Notes: a model not told the origin generated them from the letters alone. Counted from the stretch's first letter, positions 24,723 through 33,990 are shown. The stretch: 64,000 nucleotides of DNA from Candidatus Blautia intestinavium (GCA_019113745.1 DXGV01000036.1:38152-102151), one strand, 5' to 3'. A program made the numbers and translations.

Positions 24723-24765
24723 TATTCTTACCTAAAAATTACTCGTAAAGAAGGAGGAAAGAAGG

Positions 24766-25944
24766 ATGAAGAAATTATTAGCAATTGGTCTCGCCGCAGC
24801 CATGGCTGTGACAATGGCAGCACCTGTGTACGCATCTGAAGGAGAGGGCATTGCCAAGGAGGACCTGAAAATCGGAATCATCTACATTGGAGATGAAAAT
24901 GAGGGATACAGCGCAGCCCATATGGCAGGTATCGATGAGATGGTGGAGAATCTGGGACTGGATGATTCCCAGGTTATTGAGAAGACTCTGATCGGTGAGA
25001 ACGAAGCATGCTATGATGCGGCTTGTGACCTGGCTGACCAGGGAGCCCAGATCGTTTTTGCCAACAGCTTCGGACATGAGACTTATATCCTGCAGGCAGC
25101 GGGGGAATATCCGGAGGTACAGTTCTGCCATGCTACAGGAACACAGGCTGCGTCCAGCGGACTGTCCAACATGCACAACTATTTTACCAACATCTATGAA
25201 TCACGTTATGTATCCGGTGTGGTAGCCGGCATGAAGCTTAATGAGATGATCGAGGATGGCACGATTACGGAAGATGAAGCGAAAATGGGATATGTAGGCG
25301 CATTCCCGTATGCAGAAGTTATTTCCGGATACACCTCTTTCTACCTGGGCGCCAAGAGCGTATGCCCCTCTGTGACAATGGAGGTAAAATACACCAACAG
25401 CTGGGCAAGCTTTGACCTTGAAAAAGAATGTGCGGACGCTCTGATCTCCGACGGCTGCGTACTGATCAGCCAGCACGCGGATACCACAGGCGCTCCTACT
25501 GCCTGCGAAGCGGCAGGCGTACCCTGCGTTGGATACAACATTGACATGACTTCTGTTGCTCCGAATACGGCTCTGACTTCCGCATCCATCGACTGGGGCG
25601 TATATTACACATATGCGGTACAGTGCATGATCGACGGAACTCCTATCGACGTTGACTGGTGCAAGGGCTTTGCAGAGGGCGCAGACAAGCTGACTCCTCT
25701 CAACGAAGCGGTTGTTGCCGAAGGTACTGCAGAGAAGGTTGAAGAGGTAGAGAACGCGATCATCGACGGATCTCTTCATGTATTTGATACTTCTACATTT
25801 ACCGTGGACGGCAAAGAAGTTACCACATATGAGAAGAATGGCGTCGAATATATTTCTGACGGATATTTCCATGAATCCGAGTACGGTTCCGCTCCGGCAT
25901 TTGATCTTGCCATCGACGGAATCACTTCTATCGTAGAAGAATAA
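24766..25944 (+). CDS. BMP-family ABC transporter substrate-binding protein
   Basis: 392 residues of the basic membrane protein (BMP/Med) family, which binds purine nucleosides in characterised cases. Residues 1-24 are a signal peptide (MKKLLAIGLAAAMAVTMAAP then VYA) with an AxA-type cleavage site and no lipobox cysteine. Family blocks are VGIIYIGDENEGYSAAHMAG-like start (about 36-55), DLADQGAQIVFANSFGHE and KMGYVGAFPYAEVISGYTSF. AAGGAGG precedes the ATG. It is followed by a terminator-like hairpin and then by ATPase and two permease genes, the usual BMP operon order. Nucleoside uptake is the likely role, inferred from the family. Confidence 0.92.
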   Translation: MKKLLAIGLAAAMAVTMAAPVYASEGEGIAKEDLKIGIIYIGDENEGYSAAHMAGIDEMVENLGLDDSQVIEKTLIGENEACYDAACDLADQGAQIVFANSFGHETYILQAAGEYPEVQFCHATGTQAASSGLSNMHNYFTNIYESRYVSGVVAGMKLNEMIEDGTITEDEAKMGYVGAFPYAEVISGYTSFYLGAKSVCPSVTMEVKYTNSWASFDLEKECADALISDGCVLISQHADTTGAPTACEAAGVPCVGYNIDMTSVAPNTALTSASIDWGVYYTYAVQCMIDGTPIDVDWCKGFAEGADKLTPLNEAVVAEGTAEKVEEVENAIIDGSLHVFDTSTFTVDGKEVTTYEKNGVEYISDGYFHESEYGSAPAFDLAIDGITSIVEE

Positions 25945-25958
25945 GCATAAAAATGGGC

Positions 25959-25986
25959 GGAGCTGCTTGCCAGCAGCTCCGTTTTT
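25959..25986 (+). terminator. Terminator-like hairpin after the BMP gene
   Basis: GGAGCTGC (25959-25966) pairs with GCAGCTCC (25973-25980), followed by GTTTTT. Partial read-through would supply the ATPase and permeases at lower level. Confidence 0.75.
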
Positions 25987-26133
25987 CTGATAAAATTCAA
26001 ATATCAGAGGCTTTCGGAAAAGAAGGCTTTTGATCTTTGGATTCTATCCTGTTTTCGATAGGAGTTCTGCCAATAATAGAATACCGGACAGTGCAAAGCG
26101 CACTGCAGGAATACACAGAAGGAGGGAATGGAA

Positions 26134-27666
26134 GTGGGAGACAATTATGCTCTTGAACTGAAACAGATCACAAAGCGTTTCGGTTCTGTGCTGGCGAATG
26201 ACCATGTGGATCTCACTCTGAAGAAATCAGAGATCCTTGCGATCCTGGGAGAAAACGGAAGCGGCAAGACAACGCTGATGAATATGATCTACGGGATTTA
26301 TTATCCGGATTCCGGGCATATTCTGGTAGACGGCAAAGAGGTGACGATCCGTTCTCCGAAGGATTCGTTTGCTCTTGGAATAGGTATGGTACACCAGCAT
26401 TTTAAACTGGTGGACGTGCTGACAGCAGCAGAAAATATTATTCTCGGCCTTCCGGGAAAACAGATGCTGAATATGAAGAAGGTTACGGAGGAGATCCAGG
26501 TGCTTCTGGACAAATATGGATTTGATCTGAACCTTTCCGAAAAAATCTACCAGATGTCCGTTTCCCAGAAGCAGACAGTAGAAATTGTGAAGATGCTTTA
26601 CAGGGGAGCCCGTATCCTGATCCTGGACGAGCCTACCGCGGTGCTGACGCCTCAGGAGGCAGACCGCCTTTTTGATATTCTGCGCAATATGAAAAAAGAC
26701 GGCTGTTCTATTATTATCATCACTCACAAACTTCAGGAAGTTCTGGCTCTTTCCGACAGAGTGGCAATCCTTAGAAAAGGACGTTACATAGACACGGTGG
26801 AGACTGCAAAAGCAAATGTGCAGAGCCTCTCCGAGATGATGGTGGGAGCCAAAGTGGATCTGGACATTGAGCGGCCGGATCCGGAGAATACGAAAAAGCG
26901 CCTGGAAATCAAGGGACTTACCTGTAAAGATAAAGAAGGCGTGAAGACTCTGGACGATGTGGACGTTACTGTAAACAGCGGAGAGATCCTCGGTATCGCA
27001 GGCATTTCCGGAAGTGGTCAGAAAGAGCTTCTGGAGGCTGTAGCCGGCCTGCAGGGATCAGAAAGCGGCCAGATTATTTTCTATGACGATGACGGAAGCC
27101 AGAAAGATCTGGCAAAGATGAATTCCGTAGAGATCCAGGAGCTGGGCGTCAGCCTTGCCTTTGTGCCGGAGGACCGTATCGGTATGGGGCTTGTGGGCGA
27201 TATGGACATGACGGACAATATGATGCTCAGGAGCTATCACGACGGCAAGGGCGCTCTTCTGGACCGGAAAGGCCCACGGAAGCTGGCAACGGAGATCAAG
27301 GATCAGCTTGAGATCATGACGCCCAGCATTTCCGCTCCGGTCCGCCAGATGTCCGGCGGAAACGTACAGAAGGTCCTGGTAGGAAGAGAGATTGCCCAGA
27401 ATCCCAAAGTCCTTATGGTTGCGTATCCAACCAGGGGAATTGATATTAATTCTTCCCACACCATATACCGGCTTTTGAACGAACAGAAAAAGCACGGCGT
27501 GGCAGTGATCTGTGTGATCGAGGATCTTGACGTTCTTCTTGCGCTCTGCGACAGGATCACGGTACTCTGCGGCGGCAGAGTCAGCGGCGTGGTGGACGGA
27601 AGAACGGCTACAAAAGAGGGAATCGGACTTCTGATGACGAAACATGAAAAAGGAGGGGAAGAGTAA
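26134..27666 (+). CDS. ABC transporter ATP-binding protein, double ATPase of the nucleoside (NupA/YufO) type
   Basis: 510 residues with two ATPase domains: Walker A GENGSGKT and Walker B LILDEPTAVL in the first, and GISGSGQK plus signature MSGGNVQK in the second. This degenerate second half is normal for sugar- and nucleoside-type importers. The start is decided by the ribosome binding site: GGAGGG at 26121-26126 is only one base from the ATG at 26128, but 7 bases from an in-frame GTG at 26134, so the GTG is the better start. The stop overlaps the permease ATG (TAATG), showing coupling. Confidence 0.92.
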   Translation: MGDNYALELKQITKRFGSVLANDHVDLTLKKSEILAILGENGSGKTTLMNMIYGIYYPDSGHILVDGKEVTIRSPKDSFALGIGMVHQHFKLVDVLTAAENIILGLPGKQMLNMKKVTEEIQVLLDKYGFDLNLSEKIYQMSVSQKQTVEIVKMLYRGARILILDEPTAVLTPQEADRLFDILRNMKKDGCSIIIITHKLQEVLALSDRVAILRKGRYIDTVETAKANVQSLSEMMVGAKVDLDIERPDPENTKKRLEIKGLTCKDKEGVKTLDDVDVTVNSGEILGIAGISGSGQKELLEAVAGLQGSESGQIIFYDDDGSQKDLAKMNSVEIQELGVSLAFVPEDRIGMGLVGDMDMTDNMMLRSYHDGKGALLDRKGPRKLATEIKDQLEIMTPSISAPVRQMSGGNVQKVLVGREIAQNPKVLMVAYPTRGIDINSSHTIYRLLNEQKKHGVAVICVIEDLDVLLALCDRITVLCGGRVSGVVDGRTATKEGIGLLMTKHEKGGEE

Positions 27667-28742
27667 TGCATAAAGAACCTTTCTTAAAAATGTCAAAGCG
27701 TGATCACATCGGCTGGCAGAAACGGCTTCTGATCCGCATTATTGCTCTGATTCTGGCGTTGATCGTCTGTGCGGGCGTGATCTTTGCCCTGGTAAAGATG
27801 AATCCCATGGACGTCTATAAAGCGATCTGGGACGGCGCCCTGGGCTCCGAGCGCCGTGTGTGGCAGACGCTTCGTGATACGATGGTGCTTTTATGTATTT
27901 CCATCGGTTTGGCTCCTGCTTTTAAGATGCGCTTCTGGAATATCGGAGCCGAGGGGCAGATCCTCATCGGAGGCGCCTGCGCCGCGGCGGCCATGATCTA
28001 TGCGGGAGACGCCATGTCTCCGGTGCTGCTCCTCATCGTAATGTTTATAGCCAGCGCTGTCGGAGGAATGATCTGGGGAATGATCCCGGCTGTATTCAAG
28101 GCATACTGGAATACAAACGAGACGCTGTTCACCCTGATGCTGAACTATGTGGCCATGCAGGTGGTTACCTACTGTATCGTTTTCTGGGAGAACCCCAAGG
28201 GCTCCAACACGGTTGGAATCATCAACCAGGCCACTCAGGCCGGATGGCTTCCTGAGCTGTTCGGACAGAGATATGGATGGAATATCCTTATTGTCATGGT
28301 TTTCACCGTAGTAATGTTCATTTATCTGAAATACAGCAAACAGGGATATGAGATCGCCGTAGTGGGCGAAAGTGAGAATACGGCGAGATACGCCGGTATC
28401 CATGTGAAAAGAGTCATCATCCGCACCATGGCTATCTCCGGCGCGATCTGCGGTATCGCGGGCTTTGTTATCGTCAGCGGCGCAAGTCATACGATCTCCA
28501 CAATGACGGCGGACGGAAGAGGATTTACCGCCATTATCGTGGCGTGGCTTTCCAAGTTTAATACTTTTATCATGCTGGCGGTATCCTTCGGTATCGTATT
28601 CATGCAGCAGGGAGCAGTGCAGATCGCTTCCCAGTACGGACTGAACGAGAACGCTTCCGACGTTATCCTGGGAATCATCCTGTTTTTCCTTATCGGAGCG
28701 GAATTCTTTATCAACTACAGACTTGAGCGTACAAAGAAATAG
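27666..28742 (+). CDS. ABC transporter permease, nucleoside type (first)
   Basis: 358 residues, BPD_transp_2 family, with about nine hydrophobic segments; the first lies around residues 19-40. The blocks FWNIGAEGQILIGG and VGESENTARYAGIHVKRVIIR are typical for nucleoside-type permeases. It shares one base with the ATPase stop. With the next gene it forms a heterodimeric channel. Confidence 0.92.
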   Translation: MHKEPFLKMSKRDHIGWQKRLLIRIIALILALIVCAGVIFALVKMNPMDVYKAIWDGALGSERRVWQTLRDTMVLLCISIGLAPAFKMRFWNIGAEGQILIGGACAAAAMIYAGDAMSPVLLLIVMFIASAVGGMIWGMIPAVFKAYWNTNETLFTLMLNYVAMQVVTYCIVFWENPKGSNTVGIINQATQAGWLPELFGQRYGWNILIVMVFTVVMFIYLKYSKQGYEIAVVGESENTARYAGIHVKRVIIRTMAISGAICGIAGFVIVSGASHTISTMTADGRGFTAIIVAWLSKFNTFIMLAVSFGIVFMQQGAVQIASQYGLNENASDVILGIILFFLIGAEFFINYRLERTKK

Positions 28743-28754
28743 GAGGAAGATGCG

Positions 28755-29735
28755 ATGAGTGTACTTATTATCTTTATTCAGAAAGCTATTGTACAGGGCA
28801 TCTGTATCCTGTACGGCACGCTTGGCGAGATCATGACGGAGAAATCCGGCAACCTGAACCTGGGTATCCCGGGAATTATGTATATGGGCGGTATCTCCGG
28901 TCTGATGGCCGCTTTCCTTTATGAGAAAGATAATCCGGATCCAAACGCTTTTATCGGCGTGTTGATCTCGTTTCTGTGCGCCTTTGCCTGCGCGGCGCTG
29001 GGCGGTTTGATCTACAGTGTGCTGACCATTACCCTTCGCGCGAACCAGAACGTTACCGGTCTTGCCCTGACGATCTTCGGAACCGGGTTCGGCAACTTCT
29101 TCGGCGGCTCCATCTCCAAGCTGGCAGGCGGCGTAGGACAGATTTCCGTGAAGGTTACAGGCGGAGCCTACACGGCGAAGATTCCGGGATTATCGAAGAT
29201 CCCGGTGTTGGGCGATCTTCTTTTCAGCTATGGTTTTATGACTTATCTTTGCGTTATTGCGGCGGTGGTGCTTTCTGTTTTCCTGTTCCGTACAAGATAC
29301 GGGCTGAACCTGCGCGCTATCGGTGAAAGCCCGGCTACAGCAGACGCTGCGGGCATTAACGTAACCAAGTATAAATACCTTTCCACCTGCATCGGCGCAG
29401 GTCTTGCGGGTCTGGGCGGTCTGTACTTCGTTATGGAGTACTCCGGAGGAACCTGGACGGACAATGGTTTTGGAGACAGAGGATGGCTTGCGGTTGCCCT
29501 TGTAATCTTCGCTCTGTGGAAACCGTTAAACGCAGTCTGGGGCGCTTTCCTTTTCGGCGCTCTCTATATCCTTTATCTGTACATCCCCGGACTGGGAAGA
29601 AGTATGCAGGAAGTTTTCAAGGCTCTGCCTTATGTGGTTACCATCATCGTTCTTGTGATCACCAGCTTCCGTAAGAAGAAGGAGCACCAGCCTCCGGCGG
29701 GACTGGGACTTCCGTACTTCCGTGAGGAGCGATAA
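28755..29735 (+). CDS. ABC transporter permease, nucleoside type (second)
   Basis: 326 residues, BPD_transp_2 family, about eight to ten membrane segments. The blocks GTLGEIMTEKSGNLNLGIPG and LRAIGESPATADAAGINV mark it as the second permease of BMP-type importers. AGGAGGAAG precedes the ATG and the gene follows the first permease by 12 bases. A strong terminator ends the operon. Confidence 0.92.
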   Translation: MSVLIIFIQKAIVQGICILYGTLGEIMTEKSGNLNLGIPGIMYMGGISGLMAAFLYEKDNPDPNAFIGVLISFLCAFACAALGGLIYSVLTITLRANQNVTGLALTIFGTGFGNFFGGSISKLAGGVGQISVKVTGGAYTAKIPGLSKIPVLGDLLFSYGFMTYLCVIAAVVLSVFLFRTRYGLNLRAIGESPATADAAGINVTKYKYLSTCIGAGLAGLGGLYFVMEYSGGTWTDNGFGDRGWLAVALVIFALWKPLNAVWGAFLFGALYILYLYIPGLGRSMQEVFKALPYVVTIIVLVITSFRKKKEHQPPAGLGLPYFREER

Positions 29736-29763
29736 AAAAATACTTTGTATGTGCAGACAGAAG

Positions 29764-29795
29764 CCTGCGGGATGATCTCCCGCAGGTTTTCTTTT
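29764..29795 (+). terminator. Terminator of the BMP-type importer operon
   Basis: CCTGCGGG (29764-29771) pairs with CCCGCAGG (29779-29786) around a 7-base loop and is followed by TTTTCTTTT. Confidence 0.92.
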
Positions 29796-29867
29796 GGACT
29801 GACAGGAGATCGGGCGCTGTTTTTTGCATTACTTTCCTTTTGTATGAGGATTCAGATATAAAACAAG

Positions 29868-29897
29868 TGTCAACCATATAAAATAAATAAGTTGACA
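29868..29897. promoter_or_regulatory. BirA-type operator upstream of bioB
   Basis: TGTCAACC (29868-29875) and AGTTGACA (29890-29897) form an inverted repeat with a 14-base spacer, the geometry known for BirA boxes in Firmicutes. The right half-site coincides with the -35 element of the bioB promoter, so biotin-loaded BirA would block polymerase. Confidence 0.72.
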
Positions 29898-29920
29898 ATT
29901 GCAGGCGCATATGTTATTCT
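29892..29920 (+). promoter_or_regulatory. Promoter of bioB-bioY
   Basis: TTGACA at 29892-29897 and TATTCT at 29915-29920, 17 bases apart. The -35 hexamer is embedded in the BirA-type half-site. Confidence 0.75.
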
Positions 29921-29945
29921 TTGGCCATTGGAGGCGAAAGGATCA

Positions 29946-30926
29946 ATGTATAATTTACAGGCAGATAAAAATTCTATAGAGAAACTGACGGAAAAAATCC
30001 TTGACGGATACCGTATGGGGCGGAAGGATGATTTTGGGGTTCTTCTGACCGCCCCGCTGGAGGCCGTATGTGAAGGAGCAGACGCCATCCGCCGGAAATT
30101 CTGCGGGAATAAGGCGGATCTGTGCACTATTGTCAACGGCCGCAGCGGACGCTGTAGTGAAGACTGCCGTTTCTGCGCCCAGTCCCGACGGTATCCTACC
30201 AGCGCCCGGGAGTATCCTTTTCTTGATCCGGGGGAAATCCTTGCGGAAGGGAAGCGAAACGAGGCTGCCGGTGTGCACCGTTATTCCATTGTGACTTCAG
30301 GACGCGGGATCCATGGGGAGGAACTGGAAAAAGCGCTGGCCGCCTACCGGCTTCTCCGCCGGGAAACAGGGCTGAGATTATGCGCTTCCCACGGACTGCA
30401 GACAACGGAAGAATTCCGGAGACTGAAAGAAGCAGGCGCGGAGCGGTATCACTGCAACCTGGAGGCGTCAGAAAGATACTTTCCCCAGGTATGCACTACC
30501 CATACGTTTGAGGATAAAGTGGAAAATATCAGACGGGCACAGGAGGCCGGCCTGGAAGTCTGTTCCGGAGGGATCCTGGGTATGGGCGAGAACTGGGAAG
30601 ACCGGATCGCTATGGCCTGCAGCCTTTCGGAACTTGGCGTCCGTTCTATTCCGCTGAATATCCTTCAGCCGATTCCGGGAACACCTTTCGGAGATCTTCC
30701 GCCAGTATCCAGGGAGGATATCCTCCGGACGACCGCCGTCTTCCGTTACATAAATCCGGGCGCCTGGATCCGGATGGCTGCAGGGCGCGGGCAGTTTCCC
30801 CGGGGCGGGGCAGAACTGTTCCGGGCGGGAGCGAATTCTGCCATCACGGGCGATATGCTGACCACTACGGGGACAGGTATTGCGGAAGATATAAAAATGC
30901 TGGAGCAGCTTGGCTACGAGCTGTGA
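29946..30926 (+). CDS. bioB: Biotin synthase
   Basis: 326 residues, radical SAM enzyme inserting sulphur into dethiobiotin. The SAM-cluster motif CxxxCxxC is C70-SED-C74-RF-C77. Family blocks CNLEASERYFPQVCTTHTFE-like region, CSGGILGMGE and IPLNILQPIPGTP are intact. I start at 29946 (MYNLQADKNS) because GGAGGCGAAAGGA stands directly upstream; an ATG at 29892 lies inside the promoter. bioY follows, but no bioF, bioA or bioD is in the window, so the cell may import precursors or hold them elsewhere. Confidence 0.95.
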   Translation: MYNLQADKNSIEKLTEKILDGYRMGRKDDFGVLLTAPLEAVCEGADAIRRKFCGNKADLCTIVNGRSGRCSEDCRFCAQSRRYPTSAREYPFLDPGEILAEGKRNEAAGVHRYSIVTSGRGIHGEELEKALAAYRLLRRETGLRLCASHGLQTTEEFRRLKEAGAERYHCNLEASERYFPQVCTTHTFEDKVENIRRAQEAGLEVCSGGILGMGENWEDRIAMACSLSELGVRSIPLNILQPIPGTPFGDLPPVSREDILRTTAVFRYINPGAWIRMAAGRGQFPRGGAELFRAGANSAITGDMLTTTGTGIAEDIKMLEQLGYEL

Positions 30927-30949
30927 GCAGAAAGAAAGGAAAGAGTAAA

Positions 30950-31510
30950 ATGTACGAGACTGCAACAAATATAAATGAGGGCAGGAAGAGCAGGATTTAT
31001 ATTCTGTGCGTAACTGCCGTGATGACGGCGGTGACCTGTGTTCTGGCGCCTTTTTCCATTCCCATCGGACCGGTGCCCATTTCCCTTACCAATCTGGTGA
31101 TCTATATTTCCCTGTATCTTCTTGGGTGGAAGATGGCTACAGTAAGCTATATAGTATATATCCTCATCGGCCTGGCAGGACTGCCTGTGTTTTCCGGATT
31201 TTCCGGCGGTCCGGCAAAACTGGCCGGACCTACCGGAGGCTATATCGTTGGATTTATTCCCATGGCAATCATCGCCGGACTGACGATCCGTTATTTTAAA
31301 AACCGGTTTGTTCAGTTTGTGGGAATGGTTGTGGGAACGGCTGTCTGCTATGTTTTTGGAACCGCCTGGTTCTGCGTGCTGATGGATTCCACCGTGGCAG
31401 TCGCGCTGAGTACCTGCGTGATTCCCTTTATTCCGGGAGATATCCTGAAAATGATTGCGGCTCTGGCGGTAGGGCCTGCTGTAAAAAAATCCTTGAAATC
31501 TGCTTTTTAA
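30950..31510 (+). CDS. bioY: Biotin transporter BioY (ECF S-component)
   Basis: 186 residues with about six hydrophobic segments. The motif FSGGPAKLAGPTGGYIVGFIPMA-type region (about 90-112) is characteristic of BioY. It binds biotin in the membrane and works alone or with an ECF energising module. The start at 30950 has AAAGGAAAG upstream; a GTG at 30923 overlaps the bioB stop. It shares the BirA-controlled transcript with bioB. Confidence 0.94.
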   Translation: MYETATNINEGRKSRIYILCVTAVMTAVTCVLAPFSIPIGPVPISLTNLVIYISLYLLGWKMATVSYIVYILIGLAGLPVFSGFSGGPAKLAGPTGGYIVGFIPMAIIAGLTIRYFKNRFVQFVGMVVGTAVCYVFGTAWFCVLMDSTVAVALSTCVIPFIPGDILKMIAALAVGPAVKKSLKSAF

Positions 31511-31562
31511 GGAGCTATGATCCAGTTTTCGATACTTAAAAGAACCAAAAAATTTTTTTGAT

Positions 31563-31595
31563 CGGCAGACGAACGTTTTCGTCTGCCGGTTTTTT
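31563..31595 (+). terminator. Terminator of bioB-bioY; left copy of a duplicated hairpin
   Basis: CGGCAGACG (31563-31571) pairs with CGTCTGCCG (31580-31588), followed by GTTTTTT. The 27 bases at 31563-31589 recur with one change at 41235-41261. Confidence 0.92.
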
Positions 31596-31597
31596 CA

Positions 31598-31632
31598 TTT
31601 GGTATTTTTGCTTTTTGTTATGAATTTTGGGT
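31598..31632 (+). promoter_or_regulatory. 35-bp upstream element, copy A
   Basis: Begins TTTGGTATTTTT and ends ATTTTGGGT; 32 of 35 bases match copy B at 36642-36676. It lies 58 bases before the ATG of the kinase gene, next to a TTGAAT that could be the -35. Candidate binding site for the YesN-type regulator of this island. Confidence 0.6.
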
Positions 31633-31690
31633 TTGAATACAGTCGGAATATTTTAAAATATATTTAGGAAATGTAAAAGGAGTTTGAAAA

Positions 31691-32620
31691 ATGATTGTAA
31701 CGGTAACTATGAATCCGGCAATTGATAAAACAATAGAAATCGATAGGTTAAACAGGGGCAACCTGAACCGTATTGAAAAAATAGAATACGATGCAGGTGG
31801 AAAAGGTATTAATGTGTCAAAAACGATACGTGAACTCGGCGGGGAAAGTATCGCAACGGGATTTCTTGGCGGAAATGCAGGAAGAGTAATAGAGGAGGTT
31901 CTTGATTCCAGAGGCATAAAGCATGATTTTGTCTGGGTAGATGGAGAAACAAGAACCAATACAAAAGTGTGTGAACAGGACGGAACAGTCACTGAACTGA
32001 ATGAAAAGGGGCCGGAAATAACTCCTGAACAGCTGACAAATCTTCTGGAAAAACTGGATGATCTTGCAGATGACAATGTTCTGTTTATTCTTGCCGGGAG
32101 TATTCCGGGAAATATGGAAAAGGACATTTATGCGAGAATTATTGAAAGAGTGCACAAAAAAGGGGCAAAGGTTCTTCTGGACGCAGATAGAGAGCTTTTT
32201 CGTAAAGGACTGGAACAAAAACCTGATATGATCAAACCGAATCAGTGGGAGATAGAAGAACTTCAGGGATTTTCTCATGGCGTATCAGATAAAGAACTGA
32301 TAAATGTGGCGGAAAAAATGCAGAAAGACGGTATTGATACAGTTGTGATCTCTCTTGGTAAGAACGGAGCACTTTTTGTTTTGGAAAATTATGTGGCGAA
32401 GGGGATGCCTCTTAAGGTAGATGTTCATTCTACAGTAGGCGCCGGAGATGCTATGGTAGCTGCAATGGCGTATTCTTTCGAGAAGAAGATGGAACCCCGG
32501 GAAACTGCCCGGCTCTGTATGGCGGTTTCGGCAGGCGCGGTTATGACTGTTGGAACAAAACCGCCTGAAAAACAGATGGTGGAACAGTTGATGAAACGGG
32601 TGATTCTGGAAGAAGTATAA
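31691..32620 (+). CDS. 1-phosphofructokinase-family sugar kinase (PfkB)
   Basis: 309 residues of the PfkB superfamily, closest to 1-phosphofructokinase/tagatose-6-phosphate kinase. The start VTVTMNPAIDKTIEID and the glycine motif YDAGGKGINVSKTI are typical of that subgroup, and the anion-hole/catalytic block is STVGAGDAMVAAMAY with the base in GAGD. It would phosphorylate a ketose phosphate to a bisphosphate. AAAGGAG precedes the ATG. The next gene codes for an L-sorbose-1-phosphate reductase-like enzyme, which suggests a ketose-1-phosphate substrate. Exact sugar unknown. Confidence 0.88.
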   Translation: MIVTVTMNPAIDKTIEIDRLNRGNLNRIEKIEYDAGGKGINVSKTIRELGGESIATGFLGGNAGRVIEEVLDSRGIKHDFVWVDGETRTNTKVCEQDGTVTELNEKGPEITPEQLTNLLEKLDDLADDNVLFILAGSIPGNMEKDIYARIIERVHKKGAKVLLDADRELFRKGLEQKPDMIKPNQWEIEELQGFSHGVSDKELINVAEKMQKDGIDTVVISLGKNGALFVLENYVAKGMPLKVDVHSTVGAGDAMVAAMAYSFEKKMEPRETARLCMAVSAGAVMTVGTKPPEKQMVEQLMKRVILEEV

Positions 32621-32646
32621 ATTATATTACGTGGGAGGGATGTAAG

Positions 32647-33912
32647 ATGAAAACTAAAGCAGTAAGAATGTATGGGACCAGGGATATCCGGCTGGAGGAA
32701 TTTGAATTGCCGGAAATAAAAGAGGATGAGATTCTGGCAAAAGTTATGAGCGACAGTATATGTATGTCGACATATAAACTGCTGGAACAGGGTAAGAAAC
32801 ATAAGCGTGCTCCTCAGAATATTGATACCAATCCCATCATTATCGGACATGAATTTGCCGGAGTTATTGTTCAGGTGGGAGAAAAATGGAAAGATCAGTT
32901 TGCTCCGGGAATGAAATTCGCGCAGCAGCCTGCATTGAACTATAAAGGCAGTCTGGCTTCTCCGGGATATTCCTATGAATATTTCGGCGGAGCATGTACA
33001 TACTGCATTATACCCCATGAAGTCATGGAACTTGGATGCCTGATGCCTTATGACGGGGACAGTTTTTTTGAAGCATCTCTGGGAGAGCCCATGAGCTGTA
33101 TTATTGGAGGATACCGGGGAAATTATCACACAAATAAAAGGAATCATGATCTTAAAACAGGAACAAAAGAAAACGGAGATATTATAATTCTCGGTGGCTG
33201 TGGTCCAATGGGCCTTGGCGCTGTCAGCTATGGAATTCAGTTTGAGAATAAACCAAAAAGAATTGTAGTGACAGATATTGACGACGGGAAGATAGCGCGG
33301 GCGAAAGAAGTTATTACTGAAGAATATGCAAAAAGCCACGGTGTTGAACTGTTATATGTAAATACAGCGAAGATGGCAGATCCTGCTGAGGAACTGAGAG
33401 CGCTCACCGGCGGTAAAGGATATGACGATGTTTTTGTTATGATTCCAAACAGGCAGGTGGCGGAACTTGGCGACAGACTTCTTGGGTTTGACGGCTGTAT
33501 GAATTTCTTTGCCGGACCTACGGACAGTCAGTTCAGGGCGGACATCAATCTTTATAATTGTCATTATACAAGTACGCATATTCTTGGCACCACAGGAGGA
33601 AATAATGACGACCTGATCGAAGCGAATACGCTTGCCGCAAAGGGCGCTGTTGAGCCGGCTGTCATGGTGACCCATGTCGGCGGGATTGACAGTATTGTTG
33701 ACACAACACTGCATCTGCCGGAGATTCCCGGAGGTAAAAAGCTTACATATACGCAGTTTGATATGCCCCTTACGGCAATTGCTGATTTTGGAACCCTGGG
33801 TGAAAAAGATCCCCTGTTCAGAAAACTGGATGAATGCTGCCGGCGGCACCGCGGTCTCTGGAACGCAGAAGCGGAGAAAATATTATTTGAACATTTTGGA
33901 GTTACAATGTAA
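32647..33912 (+). CDS. L-sorbose-1-phosphate reductase-like zinc dehydrogenase (SorE family)
   Basis: 421 residues of the medium-chain dehydrogenase superfamily. Length and blocks such as MYGTRDIRLEEFELP, PIIIGHEFAG, LGEPMSCIIG and ILGTTGGNNDD follow SorE of the enterobacterial sorbose pathway, which reduces L-sorbose 1-phosphate to glucitol 6-phosphate. The catalytic-zinc residues are in DSICMS and GHE; the four-cysteine structural zinc loop of classic alcohol dehydrogenases is absent, as in SorE. The Rossmann motif is LGGCGPMGLGAV. It is 26 bases after the kinase gene and followed by a hairpin. No sorbose PTS is nearby, so the sugar phosphate may enter through the Afu-like importer. Confidence 0.85.
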   Translation: MKTKAVRMYGTRDIRLEEFELPEIKEDEILAKVMSDSICMSTYKLLEQGKKHKRAPQNIDTNPIIIGHEFAGVIVQVGEKWKDQFAPGMKFAQQPALNYKGSLASPGYSYEYFGGACTYCIIPHEVMELGCLMPYDGDSFFEASLGEPMSCIIGGYRGNYHTNKRNHDLKTGTKENGDIIILGGCGPMGLGAVSYGIQFENKPKRIVVTDIDDGKIARAKEVITEEYAKSHGVELLYVNTAKMADPAEELRALTGGKGYDDVFVMIPNRQVAELGDRLLGFDGCMNFFAGPTDSQFRADINLYNCHYTSTHILGTTGGNNDDLIEANTLAAKGAVEPAVMVTHVGGIDSIVDTTLHLPEIPGGKKLTYTQFDMPLTAIADFGTLGEKDPLFRKLDECCRRHRGLWNAEAEKILFEHFGVTM

Positions 33913-33958
33913 TATAGTTGTCATATTAATGAATTTGGATTTCTTTGATGACAGGCAG

Positions 33959-33990
33959 ACAGAGAGCCCTTATGAAAATGTGCTCTCTGT
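33959..33990 (+). terminator. Terminator of the kinase-reductase operon
   Basis: ACAGAGAGC (33959-33967) pairs with GCTCTCTGT (33982-33990), extended by AGA/TTCT, with a U-rich tail. It lies before the chosen start of the sensor kinase gene and argues against longer upstream starts. Confidence 0.75.
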
